A stretch of DNA of 64,000 bases from Haloquadratum walsbyi J07HQW2 (GTDB lineage: Archaea > Halobacteriota > Halobacteria > Halobacteriales > Haloferacaceae): positions 1,547,487-1,611,486 of the forward strand of contig NZ_KE356561.1 in NCBI RefSeq assembly GCF_000415985.1, in the 5' to 3' direction. This document shows positions 35,841 through 46,753 of this stretch, one piece after another; the first letter of the stretch is position 1, and every line of letters begins with the position of its first letter. Position numbers and translations under genes: made by a program. The notes beneath the pieces are model-generated. The model saw nothing but the letters and a program-made list of their open reading frames with translations. It did no database searches and was not told where the DNA came from.

Positions 35841-36206
35841 GAGTCTGATCGATACAGACGATATTATGTGCGTGTAACCACATAGTATATTGACATACCA
35901 AGCTGTGAACATGTAGATCGTAATAGCGCAACGGTTAGTCACCCGGATTTTTTGTAAACAATCAGGAATACAGCATACTAATATTTCCCAAATTCTGACA
36001 TATAATAGAACTACAATACGGCACCATCTCGAGTAAAACGTGTACTCGCTTTGTTGTCAGCATGAATAGCTATTGGCGTTATGTCAGTATGTTAGATAGA
36101 ATCTATCCGTGCTGTATTTACAGTCGGTGCATTTGAGAAGCTTTATGATATTTGTCTGTCCATCTACGTATGTTCGGAAACGACAACACGGTCGTGATTT
36201 AATACA
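35841..36206. other. Gap between atpI and atpK, probable internal promoter
   Basis: About 365 bp, AT-rich, no gene seen. TTTATGATATTTGTC at about 36143-36157 is TATA-like and would give atpK a leader of some 25-30 nt. A separate promoter would suit the need for many c-ring copies per complex. This is inferred from spacing alone. Confidence 0.4.
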
Positions 36207-36443
36207 ATGATTGGACTACTACAGCAGGCTCAGGAAACCGCACCAGCTATCGAACCGAATGCCGCCGCCGCAATTGCTCTTGGTCTTGCCGCCCTCGGCG
36301 CGGGGTACGCAGAGCGTGGAATTGGCGCCGCTGCAATGGGTGCTATCGCAGAGGATGACAGTCTCTTTGTCACCGGACTGATTCTTACTGTCCTTCCAGA
36401 GACGATTCTCATTCTCGCGCTCGTCGGGTTCTTCCTGATATAA
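36207..36443 (+). CDS. atpK: A-type ATP synthase subunit K (c-ring proteolipid)
   Basis: 78 residues forming one hairpin of two membrane helices (AAAAIALGLAALGAGYAERG; FVTGLILTVLPETILILALV). The polar loop GIGAAAMGAIAEDD joins them. The Glu in VLPETILIL on the second helix is the ion-carrying carboxylate of the rotor ring. It is a single-hairpin proteolipid, not the doubled or tripled forms of some archaea. Likely start ATG at 36207. Downstream atpE begins 24 bp later, so both are on one message. Confidence 0.93.
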   Translation: MIGLLQQAQETAPAIEPNAAAAIALGLAALGAGYAERGIGAAAMGAIAEDDSLFVTGLILTVLPETILILALVGFFLI

Positions 36444-36466
36444 TTCTTCTCGTTGGGTTTTTATCA

Positions 36467-37048
36467 ATGAGTCTGGACACTGTCGTCGAAGATATTCGGG
36501 GCGAAGCGCGCGCGCGTGCAAACGAAATTCAAGCAGATGCCGATGAGCGCGTAGAAAAGATCATTAGCGATGCAGAATCTGATGCAGAGGCTATCCTTGA
36601 AAAACGAAAAAGTGAAATTGAAGAACAAATCGAGCGGGAACGTGAGCAAGCACTCTCAAGTGCAAATCTCGAGGCAAAGCAAAACCGTCTAGAAGCACGA
36701 CGTGATATTCTTGATGATGTTCTTGATCATGTTGAAAGTGAGCTTGCATCAGTATCAGGGACAAGACGAGAGAGATTAACCGAGCCATTATTGACCGCAG
36801 CGATTTCCGAGTTTGATGACGATGAGACAGTCAAGATTTATGCTCGTGCTGATGATACCAATCTCCTCAATTCATTATTAGAGGAGTACGAAAGAGCGGA
36901 GTATGCCGGTGAGTATGATTGTCTTGGAGGAGTTGTTGCTGAGGGGCAGCGCTCACGTGTTCGAGTGAATAACACATTCGATTCGATTCTCGACACTGTC
37001 TGGGAAGAAACGCTTGGAGACGTCAGCGAACAGTTATTTGACCAATGA
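36467..37048 (+). CDS. atpE: A-type ATP synthase subunit E (peripheral stalk)
   Basis: 193 residues. A long charged N-terminal helix (about 1-85: VVEDIRGEARARANEIQADA and following) pairs with subunit H. A globular C-terminal domain (about 100-190) includes EYDCLGGVVAEGQRSRVRVN, which is the conserved GGV motif of the family. It binds the A3B3 head and keeps it from turning. The stop overlaps the atpC start by 4 nt (ATGA). Confidence 0.92.
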   Translation: MSLDTVVEDIRGEARARANEIQADADERVEKIISDAESDAEAILEKRKSEIEEQIEREREQALSSANLEAKQNRLEARRDILDDVLDHVESELASVSGTRRERLTEPLLTAAISEFDDDETVKIYARADDTNLLNSLLEEYERAEYAGEYDCLGGVVAEGQRSRVRVNNTFDSILDTVWEETLGDVSEQLFDQ

Positions 37049-38088
37049 GTGCATCAGGTTCGAATCCAGAGTATGTAACGGCGCGGGTCAAAGCACGGGG
37101 AAGCGCATTGTATGACGATGAGGAGTATCGTAAGTTAGTTCGGATGACCCCCGCAGAAATCGCCCGTCTGATGGAAGAATCAGATTATGAGCGAGAGATC
37201 AATGCACTCGGCTCTCGGTACTCCGGTGTTGATCTCATTGAATATGCGCTAAATCAGAATCTTGCAAGACAGTTCGATGACTTACTCAAGTGGGCGAACG
37301 GTCGTCTATACGATCTTATCGCACGATATTTGAGAAAGTTTGATGCGTGGAATATTAAGACACTAATTCGTGGTATCTACTCAGGAGCAGAAGCTAATAC
37401 TGTTGATGATGATTTAATCCGAGCGGGCGAGTTTGATGATACCCTTCTCGACACTCTTCTTGATGCGGGTAGTATTGAAGAGATTGTCGAGCAATTATCG
37501 GCAGCAGGAACTATCTATGGATCAGAGCTTGAGAGAGCATATGATGATTATGATGAGAGTGGGGTGCTCATACCGCTTGAGAACGCTGTCGATCGAACAT
37601 ACTACGAGCAGTTACTCGCTGATCTGACAGTTGATGAGGCGACAGCACAATATCGGGAATTTCTTCAAGCTGAAGTTGACTTTCGAAATGTTCAGAACAC
37701 GTTCAGACTTGCACAGAGCGGTGCAGACATTGACCCTGCAGCGTACTATATCGAGGGTGGATCGCTGTTCACTGCAACTGAACTTGCAACACTCGCACAA
37801 AATAGGACCGAACTTATCGAGGCAATCCGTCAGTCTCGGTACGGCGATGACCTTTCTGAGGCACTCAATCGGATTGAGACCGCAGACAGTCTTATTCAGT
37901 TCGAACGCGCACTTGATAATGCTTTGTTAGAATACTCCGATACGCTCGGAACGGTACATCCACTATCGGTTACCCCTATTGTATCATACATCCTTGCGAA
38001 AGAGCGGGAAGTCGATAATATTCGTGCGATTGCCCGTGGACGTGAAGCAGGGTTGAGTGATGATGAGATTGAGCAGGAGTTTATGTAG
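37045..38088 (+). CDS. atpC: A-type ATP synthase subunit C (central stalk adaptor)
   Basis: 347 residues, mostly helical, with three repeated helical lobes. Recognised by EYVTARVKARGSALYDDEEY at the N-terminus and by the C-terminal VTPIVSYILAKEREVDNIRA then IARGREAGLS, which is diagnostic of subunit C/AC39. It links the central rotor (D, F) to the membrane ring (K). The start overlaps the atpE stop; atpF begins 2 bp after its stop. Note that GGTTCGAATCC at its 5' end is coding sequence, not a tRNA arm. Confidence 0.92.
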   Translation: MSASGSNPEYVTARVKARGSALYDDEEYRKLVRMTPAEIARLMEESDYEREINALGSRYSGVDLIEYALNQNLARQFDDLLKWANGRLYDLIARYLRKFDAWNIKTLIRGIYSGAEANTVDDDLIRAGEFDDTLLDTLLDAGSIEEIVEQLSAAGTIYGSELERAYDDYDESGVLIPLENAVDRTYYEQLLADLTVDEATAQYREFLQAEVDFRNVQNTFRLAQSGADIDPAAYYIEGGSLFTATELATLAQNRTELIEAIRQSRYGDDLSEALNRIETADSLIQFERALDNALLEYSDTLGTVHPLSVTPIVSYILAKEREVDNIRAIARGREAGLSDDEIEQEFM

Positions 38089-38090
38089 CG

Positions 38091-38420
38091 ATGAGTCAGG
38101 AGATTGCGGTCGTCGGCAGTCCAGAGTTCACAACAGGATTCCGGCTTGCTGGTGTCCGAAAGTTCGAAACTGTCCCAGACGAAAATAAAGACGAACAGCT
38201 TGATGAAGCCGTGCAGTCGGCGCTTGGTGATGATGATGTTGGAATCATTGTAATGCATACTGACGATCTTGAGCACCTATCTCGAACGATCCGCGAAGAT
38301 GTCGAGACAAGCATCGAGCCGACGCTTGTGACTCTTGGTGGTGGGGCAGGTGCTGGCGGCCTTCGTGATCAAATCAAACGAGCCATTGGGATTGACCTGA
38401 TGGAAGAAGACGAATCATAA
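38091..38420 (+). CDS. atpF: A-type ATP synthase subunit F (central stalk)
   Basis: 109 residues with a Rossmann-like CheY fold: SQEIAVVGSPEFTTGFRLAG at the N-terminus, VGIIVMHTDDLEHLSRTIRE in the middle, and the C-terminal helix LRDQIKRAIGIDLMEED that inserts into the A3B3 head with subunit D. It modulates ATP hydrolysis. The length and motifs fit the family exactly. It follows atpC after 2 bp and leads atpA by 23 bp. Confidence 0.92.
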   Translation: MSQEIAVVGSPEFTTGFRLAGVRKFETVPDENKDEQLDEAVQSALGDDDVGIIVMHTDDLEHLSRTIREDVETSIEPTLVTLGGGAGAGGLRDQIKRAIGIDLMEEDES

Positions 38421-38443
38421 CGTAACTCAACATAATTTATCTT

Positions 38444-40201
38444 ATGAGCCAGACAGAACAAGCAGTCCGTGAGGATGGCGTTATCAGAAGTGTAAGTGGT
38501 CCTGTCGTGACCGCGCGTGGACTTGATGCCCGAATGAATGATGTTGTCTATGTAGGTGACGAGGGGCTGATGGGTGAAGTCATCGAGATTGAAGATAACG
38601 TCACGACAGTGCAAGTGTATGAAGAGACATCAGGAATTGGTCCTGATGAACCGGTCAGAAACACAGGCGAGCCGCTCAGTGTTGATCTTGGTCCGGGATT
38701 ACTTGATACGATTTATGATGGCGTTCAGCGTCCACTCGATATTCTTGAAGACAAGATGGGAAGTCCATATCTTGATCGAGGTGTTGATGCGCCAGGAATT
38801 GAGCTAAATAAAAAATGGGAATTTGAGCCAACTGTCACTGAGGGTGATGTTGTTGAATCCGGTGATGAAGTTGGTGTCGTCGAAGAGACAGTAACAATTG
38901 ATCATAAGGTACTCGTCCCACCGAATTATGAGGGTGGTGAGGTAACCGCTGTCAACTCTGGTGAATTCACAGTTGAGGAGACTGTTGTCGAGCTTTCAAG
39001 TGATGAATCAGTCCAGATGCGACAGGAGTGGCCAGTTCGAGAACCTCGACCAGCTGTCGAGAAGAAAACCCCGCGTGAGCCACTCATTTCTGGACAACGA
39101 ATTCTTGATGGACTCTTCCCAATCGCAAAGGGCGGAACAGCAGCGATTCCAGGACCGTTTGGGTCTGGAAAGACAGTCACACAACATCAATTGGCGAAAT
39201 ACGCTGATGCAGACATCATTATTTATGTTGGATGTGGAGAGCGCGGGAATGAGATGACAGAGGTCATCGATGACTTCCCCGAGCTTGAAGATCCATCGAC
39301 CGGAAACCCGCTCATGGCACGAACATCGCTCATTGCCAACACATCGAATATGCCGGTCGCTGCGCGTGAATCCTGTGTGTATACAGGAATCACCATTGCA
39401 GAATTCTACCGTGACATGGGATATGATGTTGCATTGATGGCTGATTCTACATCACGATGGGCTGAGGCAATGCGTGAGATTTCCTCACGACTTGAAGAAA
39501 TGCCCGGTGAAGAAGGATATCCTGCGTATCTTGCAGCACGATTAGCGCAGTTTTATGAACGAGCGGGCTACTTCGAGAATGTCAATGGGACCGAAGGATC
39601 AGTCTCGGCAATCGGTGCTGTGTCCCCGCCAGGGGGAGATTTCTCAGAGCCAGTCACTCAAAATACGCTTCGAATTGTGAAGACATTCTGGGCACTGGAT
39701 GCTGATCTTGCTGAACGTCGGCATTTCCCATCGATTAATTGGGATGAGTCATACTCGCTGTATAAAGAGCAACTGGACCCATGGTTCCAAGAGAACGTCG
39801 AAGATGACTGGCCGGAAGAGCGGCAGTGGGCTGTTGACGTACTTGATGAGGAAAGTGAACTACAAGAAATTGTTCAACTTGTCGGAAAGGACGCATTACC
39901 GGACGATCAACAGCTTACACTTGAGGTCGCACGATATCTGCGTGAGTCATATCTTCAACAGAACGCTTTCCATCCGGTTGATACATACTGTTCCCCAGAA
40001 AAAACGTATCTTACCGTGACAGCGATTCATCGATTCAATGATGAAGCGTTTGAGGCACTTGATGCTGGAGTGCCAGTCGATGAGATTGTCAACATCGATG
40101 CGACACCACGTCTGAACCGGATTGGTGTACAAGAAGATTACGAGGAGTATATCGCGACACTCAAAGAAGACATCGCCACACAACTACAGGAGCTTTACTG
40201 A
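38444..40201 (+). CDS. atpA: A-type ATP synthase catalytic subunit A
   Basis: 585 residues. A beta-barrel N-domain ([20 protein letters not shown]) is followed by the bulge or non-homologous domain typical of A/V-type A subunits (about 120-190). The catalytic domain has the P-loop GPFGSGKT near residue 235, Walker [21 protein letters not shown], and the segment [20 protein letters not shown]. It hydrolyses or makes ATP at the A-B interface. No intein is inserted at the P-loop, although A-subunit genes of some archaea have one there. The stop is one base before the atpB start. Confidence 0.96.
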   Translation: MSQTEQAVREDGVIRSVSGPVVTARGLDARMNDVVYVGDEGLMGEVIEIEDNVTTVQVYEETSGIGPDEPVRNTGEPLSVDLGPGLLDTIYDGVQRPLDILEDKMGSPYLDRGVDAPGIELNKKWEFEPTVTEGDVVESGDEVGVVEETVTIDHKVLVPPNYEGGEVTAVNSGEFTVEETVVELSSDESVQMRQEWPVREPRPAVEKKTPREPLISGQRILDGLFPIAKGGTAAIPGPFGSGKTVTQHQLAKYADADIIIYVGCGERGNEMTEVIDDFPELEDPSTGNPLMARTSLIANTSNMPVAARESCVYTGITIAEFYRDMGYDVALMADSTSRWAEAMREISSRLEEMPGEEGYPAYLAARLAQFYERAGYFENVNGTEGSVSAIGAVSPPGGDFSEPVTQNTLRIVKTFWALDADLAERRHFPSINWDESYSLYKEQLDPWFQENVEDDWPEERQWAVDVLDEESELQEIVQLVGKDALPDDQQLTLEVARYLRESYLQQNAFHPVDTYCSPEKTYLTVTAIHRFNDEAFEALDAGVPVDEIVNIDATPRLNRIGVQEDYEEYIATLKEDIATQLQELY

Positions 40202-40202
40202 G

Positions 40203-41630
40203 ATGAAAGAATATCAAACCGTCACCGAAATTAGTGGTCCACTAATATACGCTGAAGTTGATGAACCGATTGGCTATGATGAGATCGTCGAGATTGAAAC
40301 GCCAAACGGTGATATCAAGCGAGGACAAGTACTTGAGTCTGAGGATGGGATCGTTGCGATCCAGGTTTTTGAGGGAACGTCAGGAATTGATACAAACGCA
40401 TCGGTTCGTTTCGCCGGCGAGACGCTCAAGATGAAAGTCACAGAAGACCTGTTGGGGCGAGTACTTGATGGGTCAGGACAGCCAATTGATGGTGGTCCAG
40501 AGATTCTTGCTGATGAGCGTCGAGAGATTGTTGGTGCTGCCATCAATCCATATGCTCGGGAATATCCCGAAGAATTCATTGAAACAGGCGTTGCTGCCGT
40601 CGATGGTATGAACACGCTCGTTCGTGGACAGAAGCTGCCGATCTTCTCTGGGTCTGGACTGCCACACAATGACCTAGCGTTACAGATTGCCAGACAGGCA
40701 TCAGTGCCTGAGGAGGAAAACGCAGATGATGATACAGACGATGGGTCAGAATTTGCTGTGATCTTTGGAGCAATGGGAATCACCGCAGAGGAGGCAAATG
40801 AGTTCATGGAGGACTTCGAGCGTACTGGTGCACTCGAGCGCTCAGTCGTCTTCATGAATCTTGCAGACGACCCAGCTGTCGAACGGACTGTTACTCCCCG
40901 GATGGTCCTGACAACGGCGGAGTATCTTGCATTTGACAAGGGATATCACGTTCTTGTGATTCTGACCGATATGACGAATTACTGTGAGGCTCTTCGTGAA
41001 ATTGGTGCTGCCCGCGAGGAAGTTCCTGGACGACGTGGATATCCTGGATATATGTACACTGACTTGGCGACGCTATATGAACGCGCTGGACGTATTGAAG
41101 GGCGTGAAGGATCTGTGACACAGATTCCAATTCTCACGATGCCAGGTGACGATGATACTCACCCAATCCCAGATCTAACTGGGTATATTACAGAAGGACA
41201 AATCTACGTTGACCGCGATCTGAACAGTCAAGGCGTTCAACCACCGGTTAATGTTCTTCCAAGTCTATCACGCTTGATGGATGATGGAATTGGTGAGGGA
41301 TTGACTCGTGAAGACCATGCTGATGTTTCTGATCAGATGTATGCTGCATACGCTGAAGGTGAGGACCTTCGCGATCTGGTGAATATTGTTGGACGTGAGG
41401 CGCTTTCAGATCGTGATAATAAGTATCTCGACTTTGCTGACCGTTTCGAGACAGAGTTCATTGATCAGGGATTCGATATAAATCGGTCAGTTGATGAGAC
41501 ACTTGAGATTGGATGGGACCTCCTATCGATGCTTCCGAAAGAAGAACTTAATCGGATTGATGAAGACCTCATCGAGAAGTATTATCGCGAAGAGACCGCT
41601 GGTGAAACAGCAGAAGTCGCTGTAGAGTAA
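40203..41630 (+). CDS. atpB: A-type ATP synthase regulatory subunit B
   Basis: 475 residues. N-terminal beta barrel ([20 protein letters not shown]), then a nucleotide-binding domain where the P-loop is replaced by [15 protein letters not shown], as in all B subunits, and [20 protein letters not shown]. It forms the non-catalytic half of the hexamer. A short acidic insert ([14 protein letters not shown], about 175-188) fits the halophilic nature. The start at 40203 (MKEYQTVTE) is chosen over 40122, which would overlap atpA by 80 bp. It ends the long transcript; atpD follows only after 320 bp. Confidence 0.96.
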   Translation: MKEYQTVTEISGPLIYAEVDEPIGYDEIVEIETPNGDIKRGQVLESEDGIVAIQVFEGTSGIDTNASVRFAGETLKMKVTEDLLGRVLDGSGQPIDGGPEILADERREIVGAAINPYAREYPEEFIETGVAAVDGMNTLVRGQKLPIFSGSGLPHNDLALQIARQASVPEEENADDDTDDGSEFAVIFGAMGITAEEANEFMEDFERTGALERSVVFMNLADDPAVERTVTPRMVLTTAEYLAFDKGYHVLVILTDMTNYCEALREIGAAREEVPGRRGYPGYMYTDLATLYERAGRIEGREGSVTQIPILTMPGDDDTHPIPDLTGYITEGQIYVDRDLNSQGVQPPVNVLPSLSRLMDDGIGEGLTREDHADVSDQMYAAYAEGEDLRDLVNIVGREALSDRDNKYLDFADRFETEFIDQGFDINRSVDETLEIGWDLLSMLPKEELNRIDEDLIEKYYREETAGETAEVAVE

Positions 41631-41950
41631 TTATAAAATCATAAGTACGGTTTTTATCGCAGACATGGTGTTGTAGCACTAGCACTCACACCTCTCATGT
41701 AGCAATATCAGAGAGATGACTAAGCGATATGAGAACAAAGGGTACAACCATGTCTGATGTCTCGAATATCCGTATGATATTCGAAGTGCATACATACAAA
41801 AGCACATAGTCAGCTAATCATATAAACGGGGAATTCACTGCGGTGACTACGATACAATCGAGAGTATATTACACCGCCACATAATGTTCATATATGTCGA
41901 TTCAGTAATTCAAAACCTTTAGCATCTCTGTGCGTAATTATATTGTATAA
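41631..41950. other. Gap between atpB and atpD, probable promoter
   Basis: 320 bp without a gene. The DNA before the atpD ATG is AT-rich; CCTTTAGC at about 41917-41924 stands at TATA distance (27-30 bp), and AATTATATTGTATAA is directly upstream of the ATG. A separate atpD promoter is likely, but I cannot fix which element is used. Confidence 0.4.
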
Positions 41951-42655
41951 ATGGCTGAGGACGTCAAACCAACCCGAAAGAATCTGATGGCAATTGACGA
42001 TCGGATCCAGCTTTCCGAGCGCGGTCATGATACGCTTGAACAGAAGCGTGATGGACTGATCATGGAGTTTATGGATATTCTTGATCAGGCACAGGATGTC
42101 CGCGCAGATCTGAATACTAATTATGAGACTGCGCAGCAAAAACTGAATATGGCACGAGCGATGGAGGGCGACGTTGCCGTTCGAGGTGCTGCTGCCGCAT
42201 TAGAGGATTATCCTGAGATCACAACACGATCAAAGAATATAATGGGAGTTGTGGTTCCACAGATCGAATCATCGCGTGTCAAAAAATCACTAGATCAGCG
42301 CGGATATGGACTTCTTGGATCATCTGCACGTATCGATGAGGCTGCGGATGCGTATGAAGAGCTCATAGAGACAATCATTCTAGCCGCAGAAGTTGAAACA
42401 GCGATGAAAAAAATGCTCGAAGAGATTGAAACTACGAAGCGTCGAGTCAATGCATTGGAATTCAAGCTTCTGCCAGATCTCTATGAAAATAAAGAGTATA
42501 TCGAGCAGAAGCTCGAAGAACAGGAACGTGAAGAGATTTTCAGACTCAAGAAAATCAAGAACAAAAAAGAAGCTGAGGAAGAAGAGGAAGAGCAAGAAGA
42601 AGACGAGTCTGAAACAACCGATGAAACTGTTGTTCAAACGCCGGCAGACGATTAA
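41951..42655 (+). CDS. atpD: A-type ATP synthase subunit D (central rotor shaft)
   Basis: 234 residues. Long N- and C-terminal helices form the rotor coiled coil: [40 protein letters not shown], and near the end [20 protein letters not shown], which is the conserved RRVNALE motif of the family. The last 30 residues are an acidic Glu-rich tail ([20 protein letters not shown]) beyond the usual end. It turns inside the A3B3 head and couples to K through C and F. The long gap after atpB suggests its own promoter. Confidence 0.93.
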   Translation: MAEDVKPTRKNLMAIDDRIQLSERGHDTLEQKRDGLIMEFMDILDQAQDVRADLNTNYETAQQKLNMARAMEGDVAVRGAAAALEDYPEITTRSKNIMGVVVPQIESSRVKKSLDQRGYGLLGSSARIDEAADAYEELIETIILAAEVETAMKKMLEEIETTKRRVNALEFKLLPDLYENKEYIEQKLEEQEREEIFRLKKIKNKKEAEEEEEEQEEDESETTDETVVQTPADD

Positions 42656-42959
42656 TCCAGTTCCGAATACGGTCTCAAAATATTAAGTATACAGAGGTCT
42701 TGCGGGTCTAACCGTGCAAGGTGCTCAGAGAAAGATGATTAACATAACAATTGTAACACGATCGGTATACATATTTGACTTTTATAATGCACATTGATTA
42801 ATAGATACAACTATGCTGAGAACTCTACAATATTAGCCAAGGACTTGCCGCTCGCGTGTATTGGATAGATATTTTTGGACTTCACTCGCGGGTACACGTC
42901 AGCGTAGAAAGATAAAATCAAGTCATAATGTAATCATCCACTCTAAGCGTGTCAATTGT

Positions 42960-42998
42960 GACGTTGGGAATGTAACTGTAAATAAAGAGCCCAACGTC
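42960..42998. other. Inverted repeat between convergent atpD and aRF1 genes
   Basis: GACGTTGGG (42960-42968) and CCCAACGTC (42990-42998) form a perfect 9-bp inverted repeat around a 21-nt loop. It lies between the ends of two convergent genes, so a bidirectional transcript end or an RNA stem is possible. The remaining intergenic DNA (42656-43069, about 410 bp) shows no gene. Confidence 0.45.
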
Positions 42999-43069
42999 CA
43001 ATTAATATAGCTTAGCGATGTTCCAAGATAATGATTCATCAACATTGCAGTATACGGAAACTGATTCAA

Positions 43070-44320
43070 TTATATTCCGGTTGCGTATCGAAGAATCCCA
43101 GCAATGCCACCGAAGGCATCGTGTAATTGCTCGCCTTTCTCAAAATCAGTCGAAATGAACTTTGTTTCAGTACCACGCTGTTCGGCGATACTCATCAGAT
43201 ATTCAATGACATCCTCTCGTTTAACCTTCTCAGACGTACTTCCACAGTCACTACAGGTGTGATCTGGGTCATCATGTCGACGATCAATTACCTCATACTC
43301 CTCATGCTCGTCAGGACATTCATACACGACGACATCAGATCGAAGATCCTCAGAAAGTAGGAGTCTATCAACGGATCCCATCATGAGATTTTGTCGCGTC
43401 GGTTCAAAGCCATATGTTGCTTCCTCACCGCCATGAAGTTTCTCAAAGAACTCTTCCATCTCGGCTTTGTCTTTCATTACCTCCTGATCAGCGAGAACCT
43501 CCTGAGCAGAGTCAACAAGATCGTGTAGCCCCGATTCATCCGTATAAGAAACATCAAATTTCCCGACAACGACGTCTCCAAGTTCATGATGAAGATAATC
43601 TCCATCCAAGAACTCATCCTTTGTCGGTGAGGGACCACCGACCAGTACGCCATCTATCTCATGTCGCTTCGGAACAAAGAGATCATCCGCCATCCCAGCG
43701 ACTTCCTGATAGAAATTATCAATTGCCTCAAGCCGGAGGCGGGCAAATCGTTGTGCGGATTGACCACCTTTTCGTTGCTTTCCTGGAACAAGCGACGACG
43801 CTGATTTGACCGGCTCAACACGTTTTCCTTTTAACCATCCTACATTTGCTTCTCGACGATCAAGAACAATAAGTCCGAACAAACCCTTATCAGCAAGCAT
43901 ATTCTCAAGCGGGTCTGTTAAAAAGTCAGAATCGCAATGATATCGGAATGATTGGATTGGCTCAGGTGGGCTCTCAAGCGACCGAGTCACCATTGTCGTC
44001 TGTCCACCACCTGTGCTGACAGCGCCAGAGAATAAGACAATACCATTATCTGGCGGGTATGTATCATAATATCGGAGTCGGTCTTTAATTGAGGTAAGTG
44101 CGTCTTGGACGTTTGTGCGTGTTTGTTTTGATTTAATATTGGCTGCTTCGGAGTGTTCCTGTGTAACATGAGCGACGACATCGGAGACTTGCCTATCAGG
44201 CGGAATATAGATCGTAACAAGTTGCGTACCAGACCCTTCGTACTCTCTAAGTTCCTCGATAACTTTTCGGAACTCGTACTTACGACGGTCCTTGCTCACG
44301 TTTTCGGTGTCGGTACTCAT
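43070..44320 (-). CDS. prf1: Peptide chain release factor aRF1
   Basis: 416 residues. The N-domain holds NIKS (residues 61-64), the stop-codon recognition motif, and the M-domain holds GGQ (185-187, in KQRKGGQSAQRF), which enters the peptidyl transferase centre to release the peptide. The C-domain has a zinc-like set, CPDEHEEYE then HTCSDCGSTSEKVKREDVIE. It ends translation at all three stop codons in archaea. Length and order are typical of the eRF1/aRF1 family. Divergent from the small membrane protein gene at 44449. Confidence 0.97.
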   Translation of the reverse strand: MSTDTENVSKDRRKYEFRKVIEELREYEGSGTQLVTIYIPPDRQVSDVVAHVTQEHSEAANIKSKQTRTNVQDALTSIKDRLRYYDTYPPDNGIVLFSGAVSTGGGQTTMVTRSLESPPEPIQSFRYHCDSDFLTDPLENMLADKGLFGLIVLDRREANVGWLKGKRVEPVKSASSLVPGKQRKGGQSAQRFARLRLEAIDNFYQEVAGMADDLFVPKRHEIDGVLVGGPSPTKDEFLDGDYLHHELGDVVVGKFDVSYTDESGLHDLVDSAQEVLADQEVMKDKAEMEEFFEKLHGGEEATYGFEPTRQNLMMGSVDRLLLSEDLRSDVVVYECPDEHEEYEVIDRRHDDPDHTCSDCGSTSEKVKREDVIEYLMSIAEQRGTETKFISTDFEKGEQLHDAFGGIAGILRYATGI

Positions 44321-44448
44321 TGATTATCTTTCTATATTCGGCGGTAAGTATGCTGCGACTATAGCAGATAAGAGCCAGTATGCGGTAATACAATGATTTT
44401 GAAAAGCGAAACAGGAGCTTCTTTTATTCTCTGCAATGAATCAGGAGT

Positions 44449-44568
44449 ATGGCAGCTGATGATACTAATTCTGGGGTGCCGTTTTGGTGGCTGATTATGT
44501 TTTTACTTATTACGCTTGGTGCAGGTGCAGCGACTGTTTTTTTCGTTGGTGGATCGCTGATTACCTAG
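44449..44568 (+). CDS. 39-residue single-helix membrane protein
   Basis: ATG to TAG, sequence MAADDTNSGVPFWWLIMFLL then ITLGAGAATVFFVGGSLIT. A short acidic head is followed by one long hydrophobic helix (about 11-38) rich in Phe, Leu and Gly. A TATA-like CTTTTATTC at about 44421-44429 lies 25 bp before the ATG, so a leaderless message is expected. It stands between the aRF1 and argS genes, which point away and toward it. Short single-helix proteins often modulate larger membrane complexes; no partner is evident. It is too short to be proven from sequence alone. Confidence 0.5.
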   Translation: MAADDTNSGVPFWWLIMFLLITLGAGAATVFFVGGSLIT

Positions 44569-44741
44569 ATTGGTGTGGTATCTCAGCAGCTACTGACAAC
44601 GCTGGTAGTGACACCCGATTCAATGATAATGAAGATCTCATGGGTTCCATTCTCAGATAATTATCAGCAGCTGTCACGGGGAGTATTTTACCGACGGCAC
44701 GGCAGAGCAGATGAAATAGCTAGCAGATATGGTGTACTACA

Positions 44742-46532
44742 TTACATAGATTGGGGTGCGTCAACGCCGACGATATCGAGCGCATTTGCAACGGTATTGC
44801 GAGCGGCGCGGACAAGAGCGATTCTAGCCGCAGTCACGGCTTCACTCTCTGCGTTCAACACCGAGCATTCACGATAGAATGTATTGAACTGTTCGGCGAA
44901 TGAGCGAGCGAATGTGGCAACAACGTGTGGCTCAAGATCTGTCGCTGCTGATTCGACAACTGACGGGAATCGAGCGATCTCTCGAAGGAGTGCACGCTCA
45001 GCGTCCGAATGAAGTGCTGTAGCGCCAGGTATCGACTCAGATGTGAAATCAGCAATATTGAGAGTTGTACTCGATTCAACTTCCGCTTCAATACCACAGC
45101 AGCGTGCGTGGACATACTGAATATATGGTGCAGATTGTGCTTCAAAATCAAGCGCGCGGTCCCACTCGAAGGTTATTCCTTTTGTTGGTTGTTTCGAGAC
45201 AATATCATATCGAACAGCACCGACACCAACCTGTCGGGCAATGCGATCGATATCATCGTCGGTGAGAGAGTCATCACGATCGCGTGAATCAAGTCTATCA
45301 TATACTTCTTGACGAGCACGAGCGATGGCTTCATCAAGTAAATCATCAAGATCAACACCAGTTCCCTCGCGAGTCGACATACCGCCTTCCGGAAGGTTAA
45401 CCCATGAATAAAACGGTTGCCTGAGTTGATCGGTGTCATTTCCAAGGATCTGAAGGGTCGCATCAAGCTGCTCAGCCTGGAGTTTGTGATCCTCACCAAG
45501 AACGGTCACTGAAGCGTCATAATTATTAAACTTCCATTCGTGATGAGCGAGATCACGTGTCGTGTACAATGTTGTCCCGTCAGAACGAAGAAAAACGAGA
45601 TTTTTTTCAATATCGTGCGAACTGAGATCAATCTGCCACGCATCATCCTCATAAACCGCGGAATCAGCGGCTTTGAGTCGTTCAACTACGGCATCGGCAT
45701 CTCCATTCCGGATAAACCGTGTCTCTTTGATGAATTCATCAAATGCTGCTGAAAGGCGTCCAAATGAAAGTTGCATGCCTTCAATAACTTGATCCACAAC
45801 AGTCTCGACGCGTTCATACGTCTCAGTGTCGCCTGCGTCGAGACCATTAATTATCGCTGCAATCTCAGCCTCAGCGGATTCGACAGCAGTATCATCGGCA
45901 TTTTCAAGAAATTCATTACCACGACGATAGTACCGGACAAGTTCATAATCGATGCGGTCACGCTCTGGATCTGGAAGTGAATCAGGATCAAATTTCTCGT
46001 ATGCCCAAGTGAATACGCCTACCTGGCGACCAGCGTCATTGAGATAATAATGCCGATCCACAGTGTCGCCATTGTATTCGAGTAATCGAGCGACTGCGTC
46101 GCCAAAGATCGTATTTCGCCCGCGTCCAACATGGATTGGTCCTGTTGGATTTGCACTCGTATGCTCGACAACAACAGACTGACCGGTATCAGGAAGGTGT
46201 CCGTATTCGGGATCCTGCCCAGCGGCAAGCGTATCCGTATAGTATTCATCGTTGACATGAAAATTAACGTATGGTCCGCGCGTATCCACATGCTCAATGT
46301 ACTCATAACTCTGAGAGTCAGGATCAAGATCAATAGCGGCAGCGATATCATCTGCCACAACTGGTGGTGAGTCGTTGGCAGATCTCGCAAGACGAAATGC
46401 GACGCTCGAAGCGAGCGTTGCTGGAACATCCTTAGGCGGCGTCTCCACCCCTAAATCATCGGTCGGGAATGCAAGTGTTTGCAGGGCTGATTCAATTGCG
46501 TGTTCCACCTCCGACCGAAAAGCTCTGAACAT
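44742..46532 (-). CDS. argS: Arginyl-tRNA synthetase
   Basis: 596 residues. The N-terminal additional domain (1-105) binds the tRNA D-loop. The catalytic part has the HIGH-equivalent [20 protein letters not shown] near residue 125 and [16 protein letters not shown] later segment with [20 protein letters not shown], then [18 protein letters not shown], is the end of the catalytic domain and the start of the anticodon-binding helical domain. The KMSK motif is altered to a MSTREGTG form, as in many archaeal ArgS. It charges tRNA-Arg. Standing alone on the minus strand. The start at 46532 is the only ATG that gives a normal N-terminus. Confidence 0.96.
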   Translation of the reverse strand: MFRAFRSEVEHAIESALQTLAFPTDDLGVETPPKDVPATLASSVAFRLARSANDSPPVVADDIAAAIDLDPDSQSYEYIEHVDTRGPYVNFHVNDEYYTDTLAAGQDPEYGHLPDTGQSVVVEHTSANPTGPIHVGRGRNTIFGDAVARLLEYNGDTVDRHYYLNDAGRQVGVFTWAYEKFDPDSLPDPERDRIDYELVRYYRRGNEFLENADDTAVESAEAEIAAIINGLDAGDTETYERVETVVDQVIEGMQLSFGRLSAAFDEFIKETRFIRNGDADAVVERLKAADSAVYEDDAWQIDLSSHDIEKNLVFLRSDGTTLYTTRDLAHHEWKFNNYDASVTVLGEDHKLQAEQLDATLQILGNDTDQLRQPFYSWVNLPEGGMSTREGTGVDLDDLLDEAIARARQEVYDRLDSRDRDDSLTDDDIDRIARQVGVGAVRYDIVSKQPTKGITFEWDRALDFEAQSAPYIQYVHARCCGIEAEVESSTTLNIADFTSESIPGATALHSDAERALLREIARFPSVVESAATDLEPHVVATFARSFAEQFNTFYRECSVLNAESEAVTAARIALVRAARNTVANALDIVGVDAPQSM

Positions 46533-46753
46533 ATCTCATATTTATAAAGAGTAATTAAAGACTTTTCCGAACAAAATAGAAGCATACTCACTGTGATCAT
46601 GAATCAATATTTGATACTGTGATCACGCCAGCTGACTCTATACAAGTGATTAATTTCTGGTATTGGATTTTTGATCGTATGTTAGTACATATCAATTTTG
46701 AGAAGCATCACATACCCGTTATTCTTAACATGCATCAAGCTATAAGTATAGTA

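Noticed and set aside
37062-37075. GGTTCGAATCC-like T-arm signal
   Set aside because: It is inside the start of atpC in frame (SGSNPEY), and no cloverleaf can be built around it.
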